From Betaproteobacteria bacterium RIFCSPLOWO2_12_FULL_62_58 (GTDB lineage Bacteria; Pseudomonadota; Gammaproteobacteria; Burkholderiales; SG8-41), in the NCBI GenBank assembly GCA_001772005.1, contig MERI01000002.1, positions 1-64,000 of the forward strand: a stretch of DNA of 64,000 nt, written 5' to 3'. A program made the translations under genes and the position numbers. The notes under the pieces were generated by a model. That model was not told the DNA's origin and ran no database searches. It was given only the letters and a program-made list of their open reading frames with translations. Below are positions 28,142-37,332 of this stretch, one piece after another. Numbering within the stretch: position 1 is the first letter of the stretch; each line of letters begins with the position of its first letter.

Positions 28142-28630
28142 GATCCGTGGGATCTCACTGTGATTATCCGCGGCGAGCTTTCCCCAGTGCGGACCCGCCC
28201 GTCGCCGCTGACGGTCTTTTTACGGAGGCTGGCGGTGCCGACATTATACTTGCCCGGATTGATGGTCCGGGCAGGACGGCGGCCCGCGAACTATTCAGCC
28301 TTACACAATCCACCAAACAACCATCGGCTATAATCGAAGAGGTTTCAAAGATTATCGGCTTGAGGCCGATTGAACGATGCCTGTTCCCGTCATTCCCGTG
28401 CAGACGGGAATCTAATTTCCGCGAGGTCAGATTGGATGCCCGCCTCTGCGGGCATGACACCTTGCTTTACTCTGATTGGCGTAAGTCCTGCTCATGTTCG
28501 CCTCGCGCTCGAAGTGACGATGCGATAAAAAGAATCGGAGCGAGTTGACCCGGGTTTTCGCGGAGGCCACGATGAACATTCGAACGTGCGGATCGATTGA
28601 CGACGTTACCCATCACTCATCACCCGTCAC
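28142..28630. other. Intergenic region with palindromic repeats
   Basis: No gene is seen in this 490 bp. It contains two short palindromes: ATTCCCGTGCAGACGGGAAT, which fits the ATTCCC-N8-GGGAAT pattern of Neisseria dRS3 elements, and GATGCCCGCCTCTGCGGGCATGA. A run of CATCACTC units lies next to the downstream gene. The SDR promoter is presumably here. Confidence 0.5.
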
Positions 28631-29551
28631 TCAGATAGATGGCGGGTCTTCGCGCACGGCCTGCTCCGCAAAGCGCATGTCGACGCAGTCCTCGCAGGCG
28701 AACCTGGTCCTGATATACCCCGCGGCCAGCATGGCGTCGCGCAGCCATTCGAGGCCCTTCGGCTCCATCACCGGGTTCCGGTTCCACAGCCCGAGCGTCT
28801 TGTAGTCGTTGCAGCAGGCGGTAAGCACGGGCAGCCGGATGTCGGGAAGGAAGCGCGCGATCGCTTCCGCCAGATCGCGCCCGTCGTGCGCCGCGATCCA
28901 CTTCTGGGTACGGTACATCGCCCGCGTCATGCGCAGCACGGCGTCGGGGTTCTTCTCGATGAAGCTCCGCGTCGTGTTGAACGTCGTGTAGGACGTCAAT
29001 CCGCGGCTCGCCGCCGCATACCAGACGTGGCCCGCGCCTTCGTCGATCAGGTTCCGCGCGTAAGGCTGGAACACCTGGATCACGTCCACTGCTCCCGAGC
29101 GGAGTGCCGCGGCGTTCTCCGCCATGGTGCGCTCCGGCGCGCGCGTGACGGCGGAAGGATCGATGCCGGCGCGGCGCAGATCGTAGCGCAGGCAAATCCA
29201 CGGCGTGGGCACTTCGCTCACGGTCGCCAGTTTCTTCCCCAGGAGATCCTGTAACCGGAATGCGGGGTTCGGCGTCCGCCCCAGTAGAAAGAACGGGTCG
29301 CGGCCCACCACTTCGCAGAAGGCGACATATCCGCCCTGTGGTTCCTTGTCGAGCGCGGCCATGATCCGCAGCGGCCCGCCCCACGACACTTCTCCCGCAC
29401 CGGCAGAGAGCGTGTGCAGCGTCTTTTCCGCCGCCGCCGACATCTTCATGTTGACTTCCAGCCCCTCCGCCTCGTACGCGCCGAGCGCTGCGGTCGCGTA
29501 GAACGGGGCATAGAACACCGCACGGAAGTTCTCGATCAGCGTGATTGGCAT
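28631..29551 (-). CDS. NMT1/THI5-like substrate-binding-fold protein without signal peptide
   Basis: I start at MPITLIENFRAVFYAPFYATAALG, giving 306 aa. This opening, together with GAYEAEGLEVNMKMSAAAEKTLHTLSAGAGEVSWGGPLRIM, is the periplasmic binding fold of the SsuA/THI5/NMT1 type. No export signal is visible in either possible start, so it is probably cytosolic. That is odd for a transporter component, and no ABC genes are near. A cysteine-rich stretch (LTACCND and FACEDCVD) is a distinctive feature. It may be a metabolic or sensory relative, not a transport receptor. Confidence 0.8.
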   Translation of the reverse strand: MPITLIENFRAVFYAPFYATAALGAYEAEGLEVNMKMSAAAEKTLHTLSAGAGEVSWGGPLRIMAALDKEPQGGYVAFCEVVGRDPFFLLGRTPNPAFRLQDLLGKKLATVSEVPTPWICLRYDLRRAGIDPSAVTRAPERTMAENAAALRSGAVDVIQVFQPYARNLIDEGAGHVWYAAASRGLTSYTTFNTTRSFIEKNPDAVLRMTRAMYRTQKWIAAHDGRDLAEAIARFLPDIRLPVLTACCNDYKTLGLWNRNPVMEPKGLEWLRDAMLAAGYIRTRFACEDCVDMRFAEQAVREDPPSI

Positions 29552-29595
29552 GGATAGGCAGCAGGGTATGAGAAGATCATCCATACATCGTAAGA

Positions 29596-29773
29596 GCGTG
29601 AGGGCGTGAGAGCGGGAGGGCGGGAAAACGAGACAGCGAAGAATTCCTCTCTCCCGATCTCCCGATCTCCCGATCTCTCGGCTTCTCGATTTCCCGATCT
29701 CCCGGCTTTTCGATTTCCCGATCTCCCGGCTTCTCGATTTCCCGATCTCACGATCTCACGGATCTCACGGATT
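29596..29773. repeat. Low-complexity run of CCCGATCTC units
   Basis: Tandem-like, slightly variable 8-9 bp units (TCCCGATCTCCCGATCTC, TCGATTTCCCG, GATCTCACGATCTCACGG) fill the gap between the two minus-strand genes. The same motif occurs at 49.8, 53.0 and 61.7 kb, each time close to the end or start of a gene. Confidence 0.75.
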
Positions 29774-30736
29774 TTACTGCGGCTTGACGCCCGCATCCTT
29801 GACGACCTTCGCCCAGCGCGGGATTTCCGTTTTCAAAAAAGCCGAGAACTGCACGGGCGTGTTCGCGACCACGAACAGGCCCTGCGCCGCCATTCTGTCT
29901 TTCACCTCCGGCACGTTGAGCGCGCCGACCGACTCGGCGTTGAGCTTGACGATGATGTCGCGCGGGGTTGCGGCGGGCGCAAACAGACCGAACCAGGTCG
30001 CGGCCTCATACCCCGGCAATCCCGATTCGGCCACGGTCGGAAACTCGGATGCGGTGGCGACGCGTTGCGGGCTGGTGATCGCAATCGCCCGGAGCTTCCC
30101 CCCGCGAGCCTGCGGCAGCGCGACGGGAAGGTTTGAAAAGACCAGCGAGATCTGTCCGCCCATCGTATCGGCTACCGCCGGCCCTTCGCCTTTGTACGGC
30201 ACGAACAGCATGTCGACACCGGCGAGGAGCTTGAACAACTCTCCCGCCATGTGCGGCGTGCCGCCCGAGGCCGCGCCGAACGTGAGCTGCCCGGGACGGG
30301 ATCTGGCGAGCGCGATCAGGTCCTTCACCGACTTTACCGGCAACGACGGATGCACGACGATCAGCAGCGGTGACGTCGCGATCATGGTCACCGCGGCGAA
30401 GTCGCGCGCCGTGTCGTAGCTGACCTTGTACATCGCCGGCACCACCGCCTGCGTGGTTTGGGAACCGACCAGCAGCGTGTAGCCATCCGGCGCGGACTTG
30501 GCCACATATTCGGTGCCGATGATGCCGCTGGCGCCGGTCCGGTTTTCGACGAGGAACGATTGCCCCACGCGTTCGGTGAGTCTTTGCGCGAGAATGCGCG
30601 CCGTCACGTCGACCCCGCCGCCGGGAGCAAACGGGACGACGATGCGTACGGGCTTCGCGGGATAAGCCTGGGCGTGCGCGCTCTCCCCCGCCACCGCGGC
30701 GAGCGCGGTGAACGTCAATGTCACCAGGAATCGCAT
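29774..30736 (-). CDS. Bug-family (TctC-like) periplasmic substrate-binding protein
   Basis: The ATG preceded by GAGGGAGAGGATC gives 320 aa, starting MRFLVTLTFTALAAVAGESAHAQ as the signal peptide. Characteristic stretches are YPAKPVRIVVPFAPGGGVDVTARILAQRL, FLVENRTGASGIIGTEYVAK, PDGYTLLVGSQTTQAV, FVPYKGEGPAVADTMGG and WAKVVKDAGVKPQ. It is intact and close in sequence to the copy at 44.4 kb (MRLFVTLILATLAV), so these two may be recent paralogs. A simple repeat directly follows its stop codon. Confidence 0.94.
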   Translation of the reverse strand: MRFLVTLTFTALAAVAGESAHAQAYPAKPVRIVVPFAPGGGVDVTARILAQRLTERVGQSFLVENRTGASGIIGTEYVAKSAPDGYTLLVGSQTTQAVVPAMYKVSYDTARDFAAVTMIATSPLLIVVHPSLPVKSVKDLIALARSRPGQLTFGAASGGTPHMAGELFKLLAGVDMLFVPYKGEGPAVADTMGGQISLVFSNLPVALPQARGGKLRAIAITSPQRVATASEFPTVAESGLPGYEAATWFGLFAPAATPRDIIVKLNAESVGALNVPEVKDRMAAQGLFVVANTPVQFSAFLKTEIPRWAKVVKDAGVKPQ

Positions 30737-30779
30737 GATCCTCTCCCTCGGATGGTGGCCGGTCTCCACACGATAGCAT

Positions 30780-31037
30780 TTGCAGGACAATTATGCCGAC
30801 CCCGCTACTTTCATGCATCATCCGGGAGCTACGATGTCGGGCACCCATCTCGGCCAGCCGACGCTGGCGCAGGCGTTCAACAGCATGCTGAACGGCGTTG
30901 CGCCGACCGGCAAGCCGGTGCGCGTGCTGCAGTTCCACAGCTTCCGCGTCAGCGGCGGGCAGATCCTCGAACATGCCGCCGTGCGCGACGACATCGGCAT
31001 GTTGCTGCAGCTCGGCATAGTGCAGCGGCCGGGTTGA
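30780..31037 (+). pseudogene. C-terminal fragment of a SnoaL-like/ester cyclase family protein
   Basis: Only about 70 residues are recognisable: MLNGVAPTGKPVRVLQFHSFRVSGGQILEHAAVRDDIGMLLQLGIV, which matches the end of the SnoaL-like polyketide cyclase/NTF2 fold (G-K-x-V-x-x-x-x-x-x-x-F-R-V-x-x-G-K-I-x-E). The first half of the fold is absent, and no good start or ribosome binding site is seen. It overlaps the upstream leader of the divergent Bug gene. Most likely a remnant. Confidence 0.6.
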
Positions 31038-31103
31038 AGTGCGCGACTGGGGCGATGTCGTGCGCGCCTCCGGTGTCAAGGTTGATTAGAACAGGGAGCA
31101 TGA

Positions 31104-31898
31104 ATGGATCTCGGAATCAGGGGAAGATCGGCGATAGTGACCGGCGGGAGCAGCGGCATCGGCCGGGAGACGGCGCGGCAGTTCCTCGAGGAGGGCGTGC
31201 GCGTCACCATCTCCGGCCGAAACGCGGAAACCCTCGAGCGCACCCGCATGGAACTCGCGAAGGCGACCAGCGCAGACATCCACGCCGTGGTGGGCGACAT
31301 GATGAAGGAGGAAGACATCGTCCGGCTCGTCGAGAGCGCGAAGCAGCGATTCGGAGGCGTGGACATCCTGGTGAACAATGCCGGTCAGATGTACTCCGGC
31401 CGTTTCGCCGTGATGACGGATGCCGGTCTGAAAGAGCAGCTCGAAACCAAGCTCTTCGGCTTCCTGCGGGCAATCCGGCTGGTCTATCCCGGGATGAAGG
31501 CGCAGCGCTGGGGACGCATCGTCAACATGATAGGCGGCGCCGGCAAGGAACCGGATCCCTACATGTTCGGAAGCGGGATCACCAATAGCGGGCTGCTCAA
31601 CCTCACCAAGTCGCTTTCCGCCGAATTCGGCGAGGACAACGTTCTGGTCAATGCGGTCTGCCCCGGATGGGTCGACACCAATCTCTGGCGCCGCAACGCC
31701 CAAGGGCTTGCCGCTGAACTGGGCGCGCAGAGCGAAGAAGAAGCCCGGCGGCGCGCGGCGCGCAAAAACTCGCTCAACCGCTTCGGGCGGCCCGAAGAGC
31801 TCGCGTATGCCATCGTGTTCCTGTGCTCCGAGCGCGCGAGCTACATCACCGGCGTTTCGCTCAACCTGGATGGCGGCAGACTGAAATCCCTGTGGTGA
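31104..31898 (+). CDS. SDR family oxidoreductase lacking the usual YxxxK
   Basis: The 264-aa protein has AIVTGGSSGIGRETARQFLEEG, LVNNAGQMYSG and a C-terminal ITGVSLNLDGG, all standard for classical SDRs. The catalytic region reads YMFGSGITNSGLLNLTKSL; aligned on LTK, the Tyr and Lys of YxxxK are again Ser and Asn, as in the other SDR here. The ATG has AGGGAGC upstream. It may be the first gene of a plus-strand run with the ABM protein, GMC oxidoreductase and racemase-fold protein, all in the same direction with short gaps. Confidence 0.9.
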   Translation: MDLGIRGRSAIVTGGSSGIGRETARQFLEEGVRVTISGRNAETLERTRMELAKATSADIHAVVGDMMKEEDIVRLVESAKQRFGGVDILVNNAGQMYSGRFAVMTDAGLKEQLETKLFGFLRAIRLVYPGMKAQRWGRIVNMIGGAGKEPDPYMFGSGITNSGLLNLTKSLSAEFGEDNVLVNAVCPGWVDTNLWRRNAQGLAAELGAQSEEEARRRAARKNSLNRFGRPEELAYAIVFLCSERASYITGVSLNLDGGRLKSLW

Positions 31899-32026
31899 GC
31901 CTGCGGGCGCGGGCGCTACCGGTACACCTTGAGCCCCCTCCTTGCCCGTCGGGCGCCTTCAAGCGTATCGTGGCCCTTCAAGCGTGTCCGGGATACCCAA
32001 GTCCTATCCACTTCTGAGGAAAAAAG

Positions 32027-32728
32027 ATGAAGCGAATACTTCGCTTTCTACTGGGCTTGTCGGTCGTATCGCCTGGCGTCATGCCGGCAGCGCACGCCGC
32101 CGAGGGCGCCGATGCCGCCTACATCGTGACCTACATCGAAGTCATGCCGCCGGCCAAGGATAAAGCGCTCGGTCTTCTGCGGCAATTCGGCAAGGCGAGC
32201 CGCAAGGATCCGGGCAATGTCCGGTTTGAGGTTCTGCAGCGCATCGGCACGCCGAACCATTTCGCGATTCTTGAGGCGTGGGTGGACCAGAAGGCCCAGG
32301 CGGCCCACGGCATGGCCGCGCACACGAAGGAATTCCGCGAGAAGCTGCGGCCGTACCTTCGCGCCCCGTACGACGAGCGTCCCCACACGGCGCTCTCGGT
32401 CGGTTCCGGGCCGGCGGGAGCTGCCGACGGGACGAAAGGCGCCATCTATGCCGTGACCCACGTTGACATCGTTCCCAGGCTCAAGGACGAAGGCGCCGAG
32501 GCGGTGAAGCGGCTGAGCGAGGCGGGCCGCAAGGGCAACGGCAATGTGCGCTTCGAAGCGCTGCAGCAGACAAGCCGGATCAACCACATGACCGTCGTCG
32601 AGATCTGGAAGAACCAAAAGGCGGTCGACGAGCATGGCATGGCCGAGCACACGAAACAATTCCGCGACAAGCTCCTGCCCATGAGCGGCAGCCTTTACGA
32701 CGAGCGGTTCTACAAAGTGCTCAATTAG
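32027..32728 (+). CDS. Exported protein with two tandem ABM (antibiotic biosynthesis monooxygenase) domains
   Basis: A signal peptide (MKRILRFLLGLSVVSPGVMPAAHAAEG) is followed by two homologous units of about 95 residues. Unit 1 has YIVTYIEVMPPAKDKALGLLRQFG and NHFAILEAWVDQKAQAAHGMAAHTKEFREKL. Unit 2 has YAVTHVDIVPRLKDEGAEAVKRLS and NHMTVVEIWKNQKAVDEHGMAEHTKQFRDKL. Both match the dimeric ferredoxin-like ABM fold, so one chain can mimic a dimer. Members include quinol and haem-type monooxygenases, but most exported tandem forms are uncharacterised. The start has GAGGAAAAAAG upstream. Confidence 0.88.
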   Translation: MKRILRFLLGLSVVSPGVMPAAHAAEGADAAYIVTYIEVMPPAKDKALGLLRQFGKASRKDPGNVRFEVLQRIGTPNHFAILEAWVDQKAQAAHGMAAHTKEFREKLRPYLRAPYDERPHTALSVGSGPAGAADGTKGAIYAVTHVDIVPRLKDEGAEAVKRLSEAGRKGNGNVRFEALQQTSRINHMTVVEIWKNQKAVDEHGMAEHTKQFRDKLLPMSGSLYDERFYKVLN

Positions 32729-32759
32729 AGCGGTCTGTTGAGAAACGCCCTCTCCCTTG

Positions 32760-34376
32760 ATGACGCGCAGCATCGGTCCATTCGACTACGTCATCGTCGG
32801 TGCAGGCTCGGCGGGCTGCGTGCTCGCCAACCGGCTTTCCGCCGACCCCGACGTTACGGTGCTGCTGCTGGAAGCGGGCGGCAAGGACGACTGGATCTGG
32901 ATCCATATTCCCGTCGGTTATCTCTACTGCATCGGCAACCCGCGCACCGACTGGTGCTACCGCACCGAGCCCGATCCGGGGCTCAACGGCCGCTCCATCC
33001 TCTACCCGCGCGGGCGCGTGCTCGGCGGCTCCTCCTCGATCAATGCCATGCTCTACCTGCGCGGCCAGGCGCGCGACTACGACGAGTGGGCGCAGTTGAC
33101 CGGCGATTCCGGCTGGGCGTGGCAGAACGTGCTGCCGGTCTTCATGAAAACCGAGGACCATTGGCGCGGCGCGGATGAAAAGCACGGCGAAGGCGGCGAA
33201 CTGCGCGTCGAGCCGGTGCGCCTGACGTGGGAGATTCTCGAAGCCTTCCGCGACGCTGCGGTCGAAGCAGGGACCGCCAGGATCGATGACTTCAACCGCG
33301 GCGATAACGCCGGCATGTCGCGTTTCGAAGTGAACCAGCGCAACGGCGTGCGCTGGAGCGCGGCCAAGGCGTTCCTGCGGCCTGCGATGAAAAGGCCCAA
33401 CCTCACGGTGTTGACCAAGGCGCTGGTGAAGAAGCTCCGGCTCGACGGCCGGCGCGCGCTCGGCGTGGAGTTTTTCCAGGGCAATGAAGAAGTGTTCGCC
33501 GAAGCGCGGCGCGAAACCATACTCGCCGCGGGCGCGATCGGCAGTCCGCAAATACTCCAGCTCTCCGGCATAGGTCCCGGCGCCCTGCTCCAAAGCCGCG
33601 GCATTCCCGTCGTGCACGATCTTCCGGCCGGCGAGAACCTGCAGGACCATTTACAGTTGAGGATGGCGTTCAGGATCAAGAACGCGCTTACGCTCAACAC
33701 CGTATTGAGTTCGTGGTGGAGCAAGATGAAGATAGGGCTCGAGTACGCGCTGTTCCGCACCGGGCCCATGACCATGCCGCCGTCGCAGATGGGCGCGTTC
33801 GTCAAGTCCGACCCGACGCAGGCGACGCCCAACATCGAATACCACGTGCAGCCGATCTCGCTCGACAAGTTCGGCGATCCGCCGCACAAATTCCCCGCGT
33901 TCACCGCCAGCGCGTGCAACCTGCGGCCGACTTCGCGCGGCCACGTGCGCATCGCTTCGCCCGATCCGCGCGCCTACCCGGCGATCGCGCCGAATTACCT
34001 CTCCACGGCGGAAGACCAGGCGGTGGCGGCAGCGTCGATCCGGCTGACGCGCCGCATCGTCACGGCAACCGAGGTGATGAAAAGATACGAGCCCGAGGAA
34101 TTCACGCCGGGCCCGGCATACCAGTCCGAGGAGGAACTCGTCGAAGCCGCACGCAACATCGGGACCACGATTTTCCACCCCGTCGGCACCTGCAAGATGG
34201 GGCGAGCGGACGATGCGACCGCCGTGGTGGACGCCAGGTTCCGGGTGCGCGGCATCGAGCGCCTGCGCGTGATCGACGCCTCGATCATGCCGACGATCAC
34301 CTCGGGCAACACCAACTCGCCGACGATCATGATCGCGGAACGCGGGAGCACGTTGGTGAGAGAGGGAAGCGGCTGA
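32760..34376 (+). CDS. GMC family oxidoreductase (choline dehydrogenase-like)
   Basis: The 538-aa flavoprotein has the dinucleotide motif DYVIVGAGSAGCVLANRLSADP near the N-terminus, the GMC signature 1 region YPRGRVLGGSSSINAMLYLRGQ, signature 2 GAIGSPQILQLSGIGP, and the C-terminal FHPVGTCKMG and ITSGNTNSPTIMIAERG with the active-site His and Asn. I prefer the ATG one codon after the TTG in the track. FAD-dependent oxidation of an alcohol group is expected. It is cytosolic by sequence, with no Tat signal. It sits 31 bp after the ABM gene, so the two are likely in one operon. Confidence 0.95.
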   Translation: MTRSIGPFDYVIVGAGSAGCVLANRLSADPDVTVLLLEAGGKDDWIWIHIPVGYLYCIGNPRTDWCYRTEPDPGLNGRSILYPRGRVLGGSSSINAMLYLRGQARDYDEWAQLTGDSGWAWQNVLPVFMKTEDHWRGADEKHGEGGELRVEPVRLTWEILEAFRDAAVEAGTARIDDFNRGDNAGMSRFEVNQRNGVRWSAAKAFLRPAMKRPNLTVLTKALVKKLRLDGRRALGVEFFQGNEEVFAEARRETILAAGAIGSPQILQLSGIGPGALLQSRGIPVVHDLPAGENLQDHLQLRMAFRIKNALTLNTVLSSWWSKMKIGLEYALFRTGPMTMPPSQMGAFVKSDPTQATPNIEYHVQPISLDKFGDPPHKFPAFTASACNLRPTSRGHVRIASPDPRAYPAIAPNYLSTAEDQAVAAASIRLTRRIVTATEVMKRYEPEEFTPGPAYQSEEELVEAARNIGTTIFHPVGTCKMGRADDATAVVDARFRVRGIERLRVIDASIMPTITSGNTNSPTIMIAERGSTLVREGSG

Positions 34377-34419
34377 TCGCCGCCCGGCCACAGTGTGTAA
34401 CGTGAGGGAGGCAGCGCAA

Positions 34420-35103
34420 ATGAAGCCGGACGGACTCAGGATCGGGCTGATGGTGCCCGCCAACAACACGACGATGGAATCCGAATTGCTCGCGTGGCTG
34501 CCCGCGGGCAGCACCTGCCGCACGCTGCGCATTCCGCGCGGCAAAGGCACGCTGACGCCGAAGGATCTGCCGGCCTACGTCGGGCAGGCGATGGAGACGG
34601 CAGCGGAGTTTGCCGGCGACAGCATCGACCTCGTGGTCTATGGCTGCACGGCGGCAGGATTCATGGCCGGGCCGAGCCGCGACGCGGAGATCGCAGCCGA
34701 GCTTTCCGAAATCACGCGCAAGCCGGTCGTAACGACGGCAAGCGCCATGATTGCCGCCCTGCGGCATCTCGGCGCACGCAATATCGCATTGGTCACGCCC
34801 TACCTCGATCTCGTCAACGAACGGCTGCGGGCTTTTCTCGAACAATCCGGCATCGCAGTGGAAATCCTCGCCAGCTTCCGCGCGCAAACCGTAGACGATC
34901 TCGCCGCCATCACGCCGGCGCAGATTGCGGCCTTGTCACGCGAAGTGATGCGCGCAAGCTGCGATGCCCTGTTCATCGCCTGCTCGCAACTGCCGACCCG
35001 CGAGATCCTGCCGGATCTCGAGCGCGGCTTCGGCCGCCCCGCGTGGTCCTCGATCAGGGCGACGGCGTGGCAGGCGGAACAGGCGACGAGAGTCGTCGCT
35101 TGA
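34420..35103 (+). CDS. Asp/Glu racemase superfamily protein (maleate isomerase/AMDase-like)
   Basis: The ATG after GAGGGAGGCAGCGCAA gives 227 aa. The fold is marked by IGLMVPANNTTMESELLAWLP, the first catalytic Cys in VVYGCTAAGFMAGP, a threonine-rich VTTASAMIAALRHLGARNIALVTPY and the second Cys in ALFIACSQLPT. The two-Cys pattern and the NNTTME opening are typical of maleate cis-trans isomerase and arylmalonate decarboxylase relatives. It lies 43 bp after the GMC gene. The group could convert an alcohol to a dicarboxylate and isomerise it, which is inference from gene order. Confidence 0.9.
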   Translation: MKPDGLRIGLMVPANNTTMESELLAWLPAGSTCRTLRIPRGKGTLTPKDLPAYVGQAMETAAEFAGDSIDLVVYGCTAAGFMAGPSRDAEIAAELSEITRKPVVTTASAMIAALRHLGARNIALVTPYLDLVNERLRAFLEQSGIAVEILASFRAQTVDDLAAITPAQIAALSREVMRASCDALFIACSQLPTREILPDLERGFGRPAWSSIRATAWQAEQATRVVA

Positions 35104-35252
35104 ATGGGTGACGGGAAGTGGTGACGAGAAGAGGTGACGAGAAGAGGTGATTATTGATAATTTCTCTTATACCCCGAGGCTTGCCTCGGGCTGACATGTT
35201 TTTGCCGCACGGGCTCAATACCCCGTGCGAGCGGGTTGGCAGTTGGTTTATT

Positions 35253-35427
35253 TACGTAACCCCTTGACGGCCACGAGCAAGTCGCGCGACGTAACCACCC
35301 CGTCGCCTTCGGCGCCACTCCTCCTTGGTAAAGAGGGGAAAATTCTCCCCTCCTCCGCTGAGGAGGGGTGCCCCATAGGGGCGGGGTGGTGGGATTGGGT
35401 GTCACAGAGATAGGTAAAGTTGAATAG
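35253..35427. repeat. Dispersed repeat, family C, copy 1
   Basis: About 175 bp from ACGTAACCCCTTGACGG to GATAGGTAAAGTTGAATAG is nearly the same as a copy at 54.5 kb. Inside are facing segments CACCCCGTCGCC and GGGGCGGGGTGGTG, and the palindrome CTCCCCTCCTCCGCTGAGGAGGGG. Non-coding. The rest of the 550-bp gap before the next gene has a GTGACGAGAAGAG simple repeat and no gene. Confidence 0.8.
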
Positions 35428-35657
35428 AAGAATTGACGGGAAGGGTGACGAACGATTCGTTACTTCCTCGCGTGTAGAAATCCCGATGTGATCTGACAGA
35501 GAGTGTCTGATGACAACTCAAACCTGCCATTCATCGGGTGCGTTCGCGCACTGAGCATGTAATCCGCTGTTTGCGGACTTCTTTTTGAATCGGTGTAAAC
35601 TCCGGCACCAGATTAGTCTGTTTTTCGGCATATGATTCAACGTTAGCTCTCTCGACT

Positions 35658-36134
35658 ATGCGCAGCGCTCAAAATACCGGTTCTCGCGGCGTGTTCGGTG
35701 ACATGGCAAGTCTTCTCAAGCATTTGCCGCACCATCAAGAGCCCACCGCACTCATCCTGCTCAAGGGGCACTTGCTCGTCGAAGAGCTTCTCCGCGGCTA
35801 CATCGATCGCAAGCTGCCAAACCCCACTGCGTTCAAGCACGACCAGTTCCTTTTTGCCAAGATCCTCATGCTCTGTCGCGCGCTTACGCCTCCGAACGTA
35901 AAGTCGTGGGCATTTGACGCCGCAAAGAAGCTCAACGACGTTCGAAACGAGATTGCCCATGAACTCGATTCGCCAAAGGTGAAAAGCAAGCTTGAGAACT
36001 TCATCAGCCTCGTCGAGCAGCACGCGAAGAAGTCTGTGTTTCCGCCTAAAGAGCGAGGCGAAGCCCGCCTCTACATGGCCATCAGCGATCTACACAATGA
36101 GCTTGTTCATGTGCTACACGCCAAAGAGAGCTAA
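35658..36134 (+). CDS. Hypothetical protein, HEPN-like
   Basis: A 158-aa mostly helical protein of lower GC content than its surroundings. It contains KLNDVRNEIAHELD, where R96 and H101 form the R-x4-6-H pattern seen in HEPN ribonucleases and HEPN-like domains. No signal peptide or membrane segment is present. It is followed after 38 bp by a DUF4145-like gene, and the pair ends at an attC-like site, so this looks like a gene cassette. A GTTAGCT sequence just upstream (35642) resembles the right half of another attC. A role in defence or as a toxin is possible but unproven. No ribosome binding site is obvious. Confidence 0.65.
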   Translation: MRSAQNTGSRGVFGDMASLLKHLPHHQEPTALILLKGHLLVEELLRGYIDRKLPNPTAFKHDQFLFAKILMLCRALTPPNVKSWAFDAAKKLNDVRNEIAHELDSPKVKSKLENFISLVEQHAKKSVFPPKERGEARLYMAISDLHNELVHVLHAKES

Positions 36135-36172
36135 TCGGGTAGTCGTCATCGCAAAACCTCGCGCTACCCGAA

Positions 36173-37129
36173 ATGACCGACCACCTCAACATCACGCTCG
36201 CACTGACGAAGCAAGCCTACGAAAAGCTGACTCGCTTGGTGTCGCTCGCCGAGTTGGAGCGTTTCAACTTCGGCTCCGGGCCGAAGCGCGAGCGAATTGC
36301 CGAGCTACTGAAGAAGCTGAACACAAACATCAATTCCATCCAACGCACGCTCTCCGAACACGTTACGGATTCCTCCGAAGCCCCAATCCTCAGCGTTCCA
36401 CCGGCACATCGCACCTTCTACAACGAAGTCGTGCTTCCGCACGGCAAGTCCTTGCAGCGCGCCTACTTCGAGATTTCCGGCCTCGGCATGCTCATGGACC
36501 TCCTCGATGATCCAACAGCCGAGAGGCCGAAACCGCTCATGCTTAATGCCATAAGTTGGGGGTTGGAGCGCTGGAACGGCATGCTTGACGAGGACGAGTC
36601 TTTCGAGTGGTACGAGCGCGGCTTCAACATCGAAGGCGCGCAGGATCTAGTCGGTATGCCCTGGTTTCAGCCGGACGAATGGGCGCAGAACCTCAAGCTC
36701 TTACAGCCGGTTCTCGTCGACCGCTCGCCCCAAGTGATGCGCGACCATGTGCGCTACCGCCTCACAGAAATCTACCGTGCGTTTTCCTACGGTCTATGGA
36801 TGGCCGCCGTCGCGCTGTCCAGGTCGCTAGTCGAGTTCTCGCTCAAGGCGAACGCCACGCGCCTCGGCATCAGCATCACGTATACGGGAGCAGGTGGGCG
36901 ACCCGAAGACAAGTCGCTCAAACAACTCGGCAAAGAGGTAGCCAATGTACTGCCAGCACTGGCGCCCTCGATCGAAACCGTTCGCGAAACTGGGAACAGA
37001 ATTCTTCATCCCAAGAAGCATGATGTCATCGCGCATCCGAAAGTTATGCGCGCCGAGGCGCTGGACTGCATTCGCGCAGCAAGGCTTATTGTTGAGAACG
37101 TCTACTCGGAAGTGTTCCCTGCCAAATGA
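36173..37129 (+). CDS. Hypothetical protein, DUF4145/HEPN-like C-terminus
   Basis: The 318-aa protein has an N-terminal helical region (LTRLVSLAELERFNFG and KKLNTNINSIQRTLSEH) and a C-terminal part resembling DUF4145: YRAFSYGLWMAAVALSRSLVEFSLKANATRLG and then SIETVRETGNRILHPKKHDVIAHP. The RETGNRILH stretch is like the R-x-x-G-N-x-x-x-H motif of that group, which belongs to the HEPN clan. Codon use differs from the catabolic genes around it. With the preceding HEPN-like ORF it makes a two-gene cassette. Function is unknown; nuclease or defence-related activity is a guess based on the clan. Confidence 0.65.
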   Translation: MTDHLNITLALTKQAYEKLTRLVSLAELERFNFGSGPKRERIAELLKKLNTNINSIQRTLSEHVTDSSEAPILSVPPAHRTFYNEVVLPHGKSLQRAYFEISGLGMLMDLLDDPTAERPKPLMLNAISWGLERWNGMLDEDESFEWYERGFNIEGAQDLVGMPWFQPDEWAQNLKLLQPVLVDRSPQVMRDHVRYRLTEIYRAFSYGLWMAAVALSRSLVEFSLKANATRLGISITYTGAGGRPEDKSLKQLGKEVANVLPALAPSIETVRETGNRILHPKKHDVIAHPKVMRAEALDCIRAARLIVENVYSEVFPAK

Positions 37130-37216
37130 CGGCTAGTCGCGTAAGGGCTGGCATCTAACCGGAAGTGGAAAAGGTGTCAGGAACCGTTTCTCCAGGCCGC
37201 CAAGCGCCAGTGCGGG

Positions 37217-37304
37217 GCCTAACAATCGCTTGCAAGCGACCGCCAATAGCCTCCGCTCGTTCCTCGCTCCGGCTATTGGCGGCGCCTGAAGCGTGGCGTT
37301 GGAC
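37217..37304. other. attC-like recombination site (integron cassette)
   Basis: The 88-bp segment starts with GCCTAAC (RYYYAAC) and ends with GTTGGAC (GTTRRRY). Between them is CGCTTGCA facing TGAAGCG, which pairs with one extra G as in attC extrahelical bases. A central perfect 12-bp palindrome CCGCCAATAGCC / GGCTATTGGCGG follows. These are the hallmarks of a chromosomal attC. No integrase gene is in the window. Confidence 0.75.
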
Positions 37305-37332
37305 GTCGAAACACCTCTAGCGAGAGTGAGTG

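Noticed and set aside
29596-29773. Possible CRISPR array in the GATCTCCCG repeats
   Set aside because: Units are 8-9 bp, variable and without spacers of fixed length; no cas genes.
35104-35640. Possible genes in the 550-bp gap before the HEPN cassette
   Set aside because: Small ORFs there lie in palindromic repeats and have no recognisable domain or start signal.
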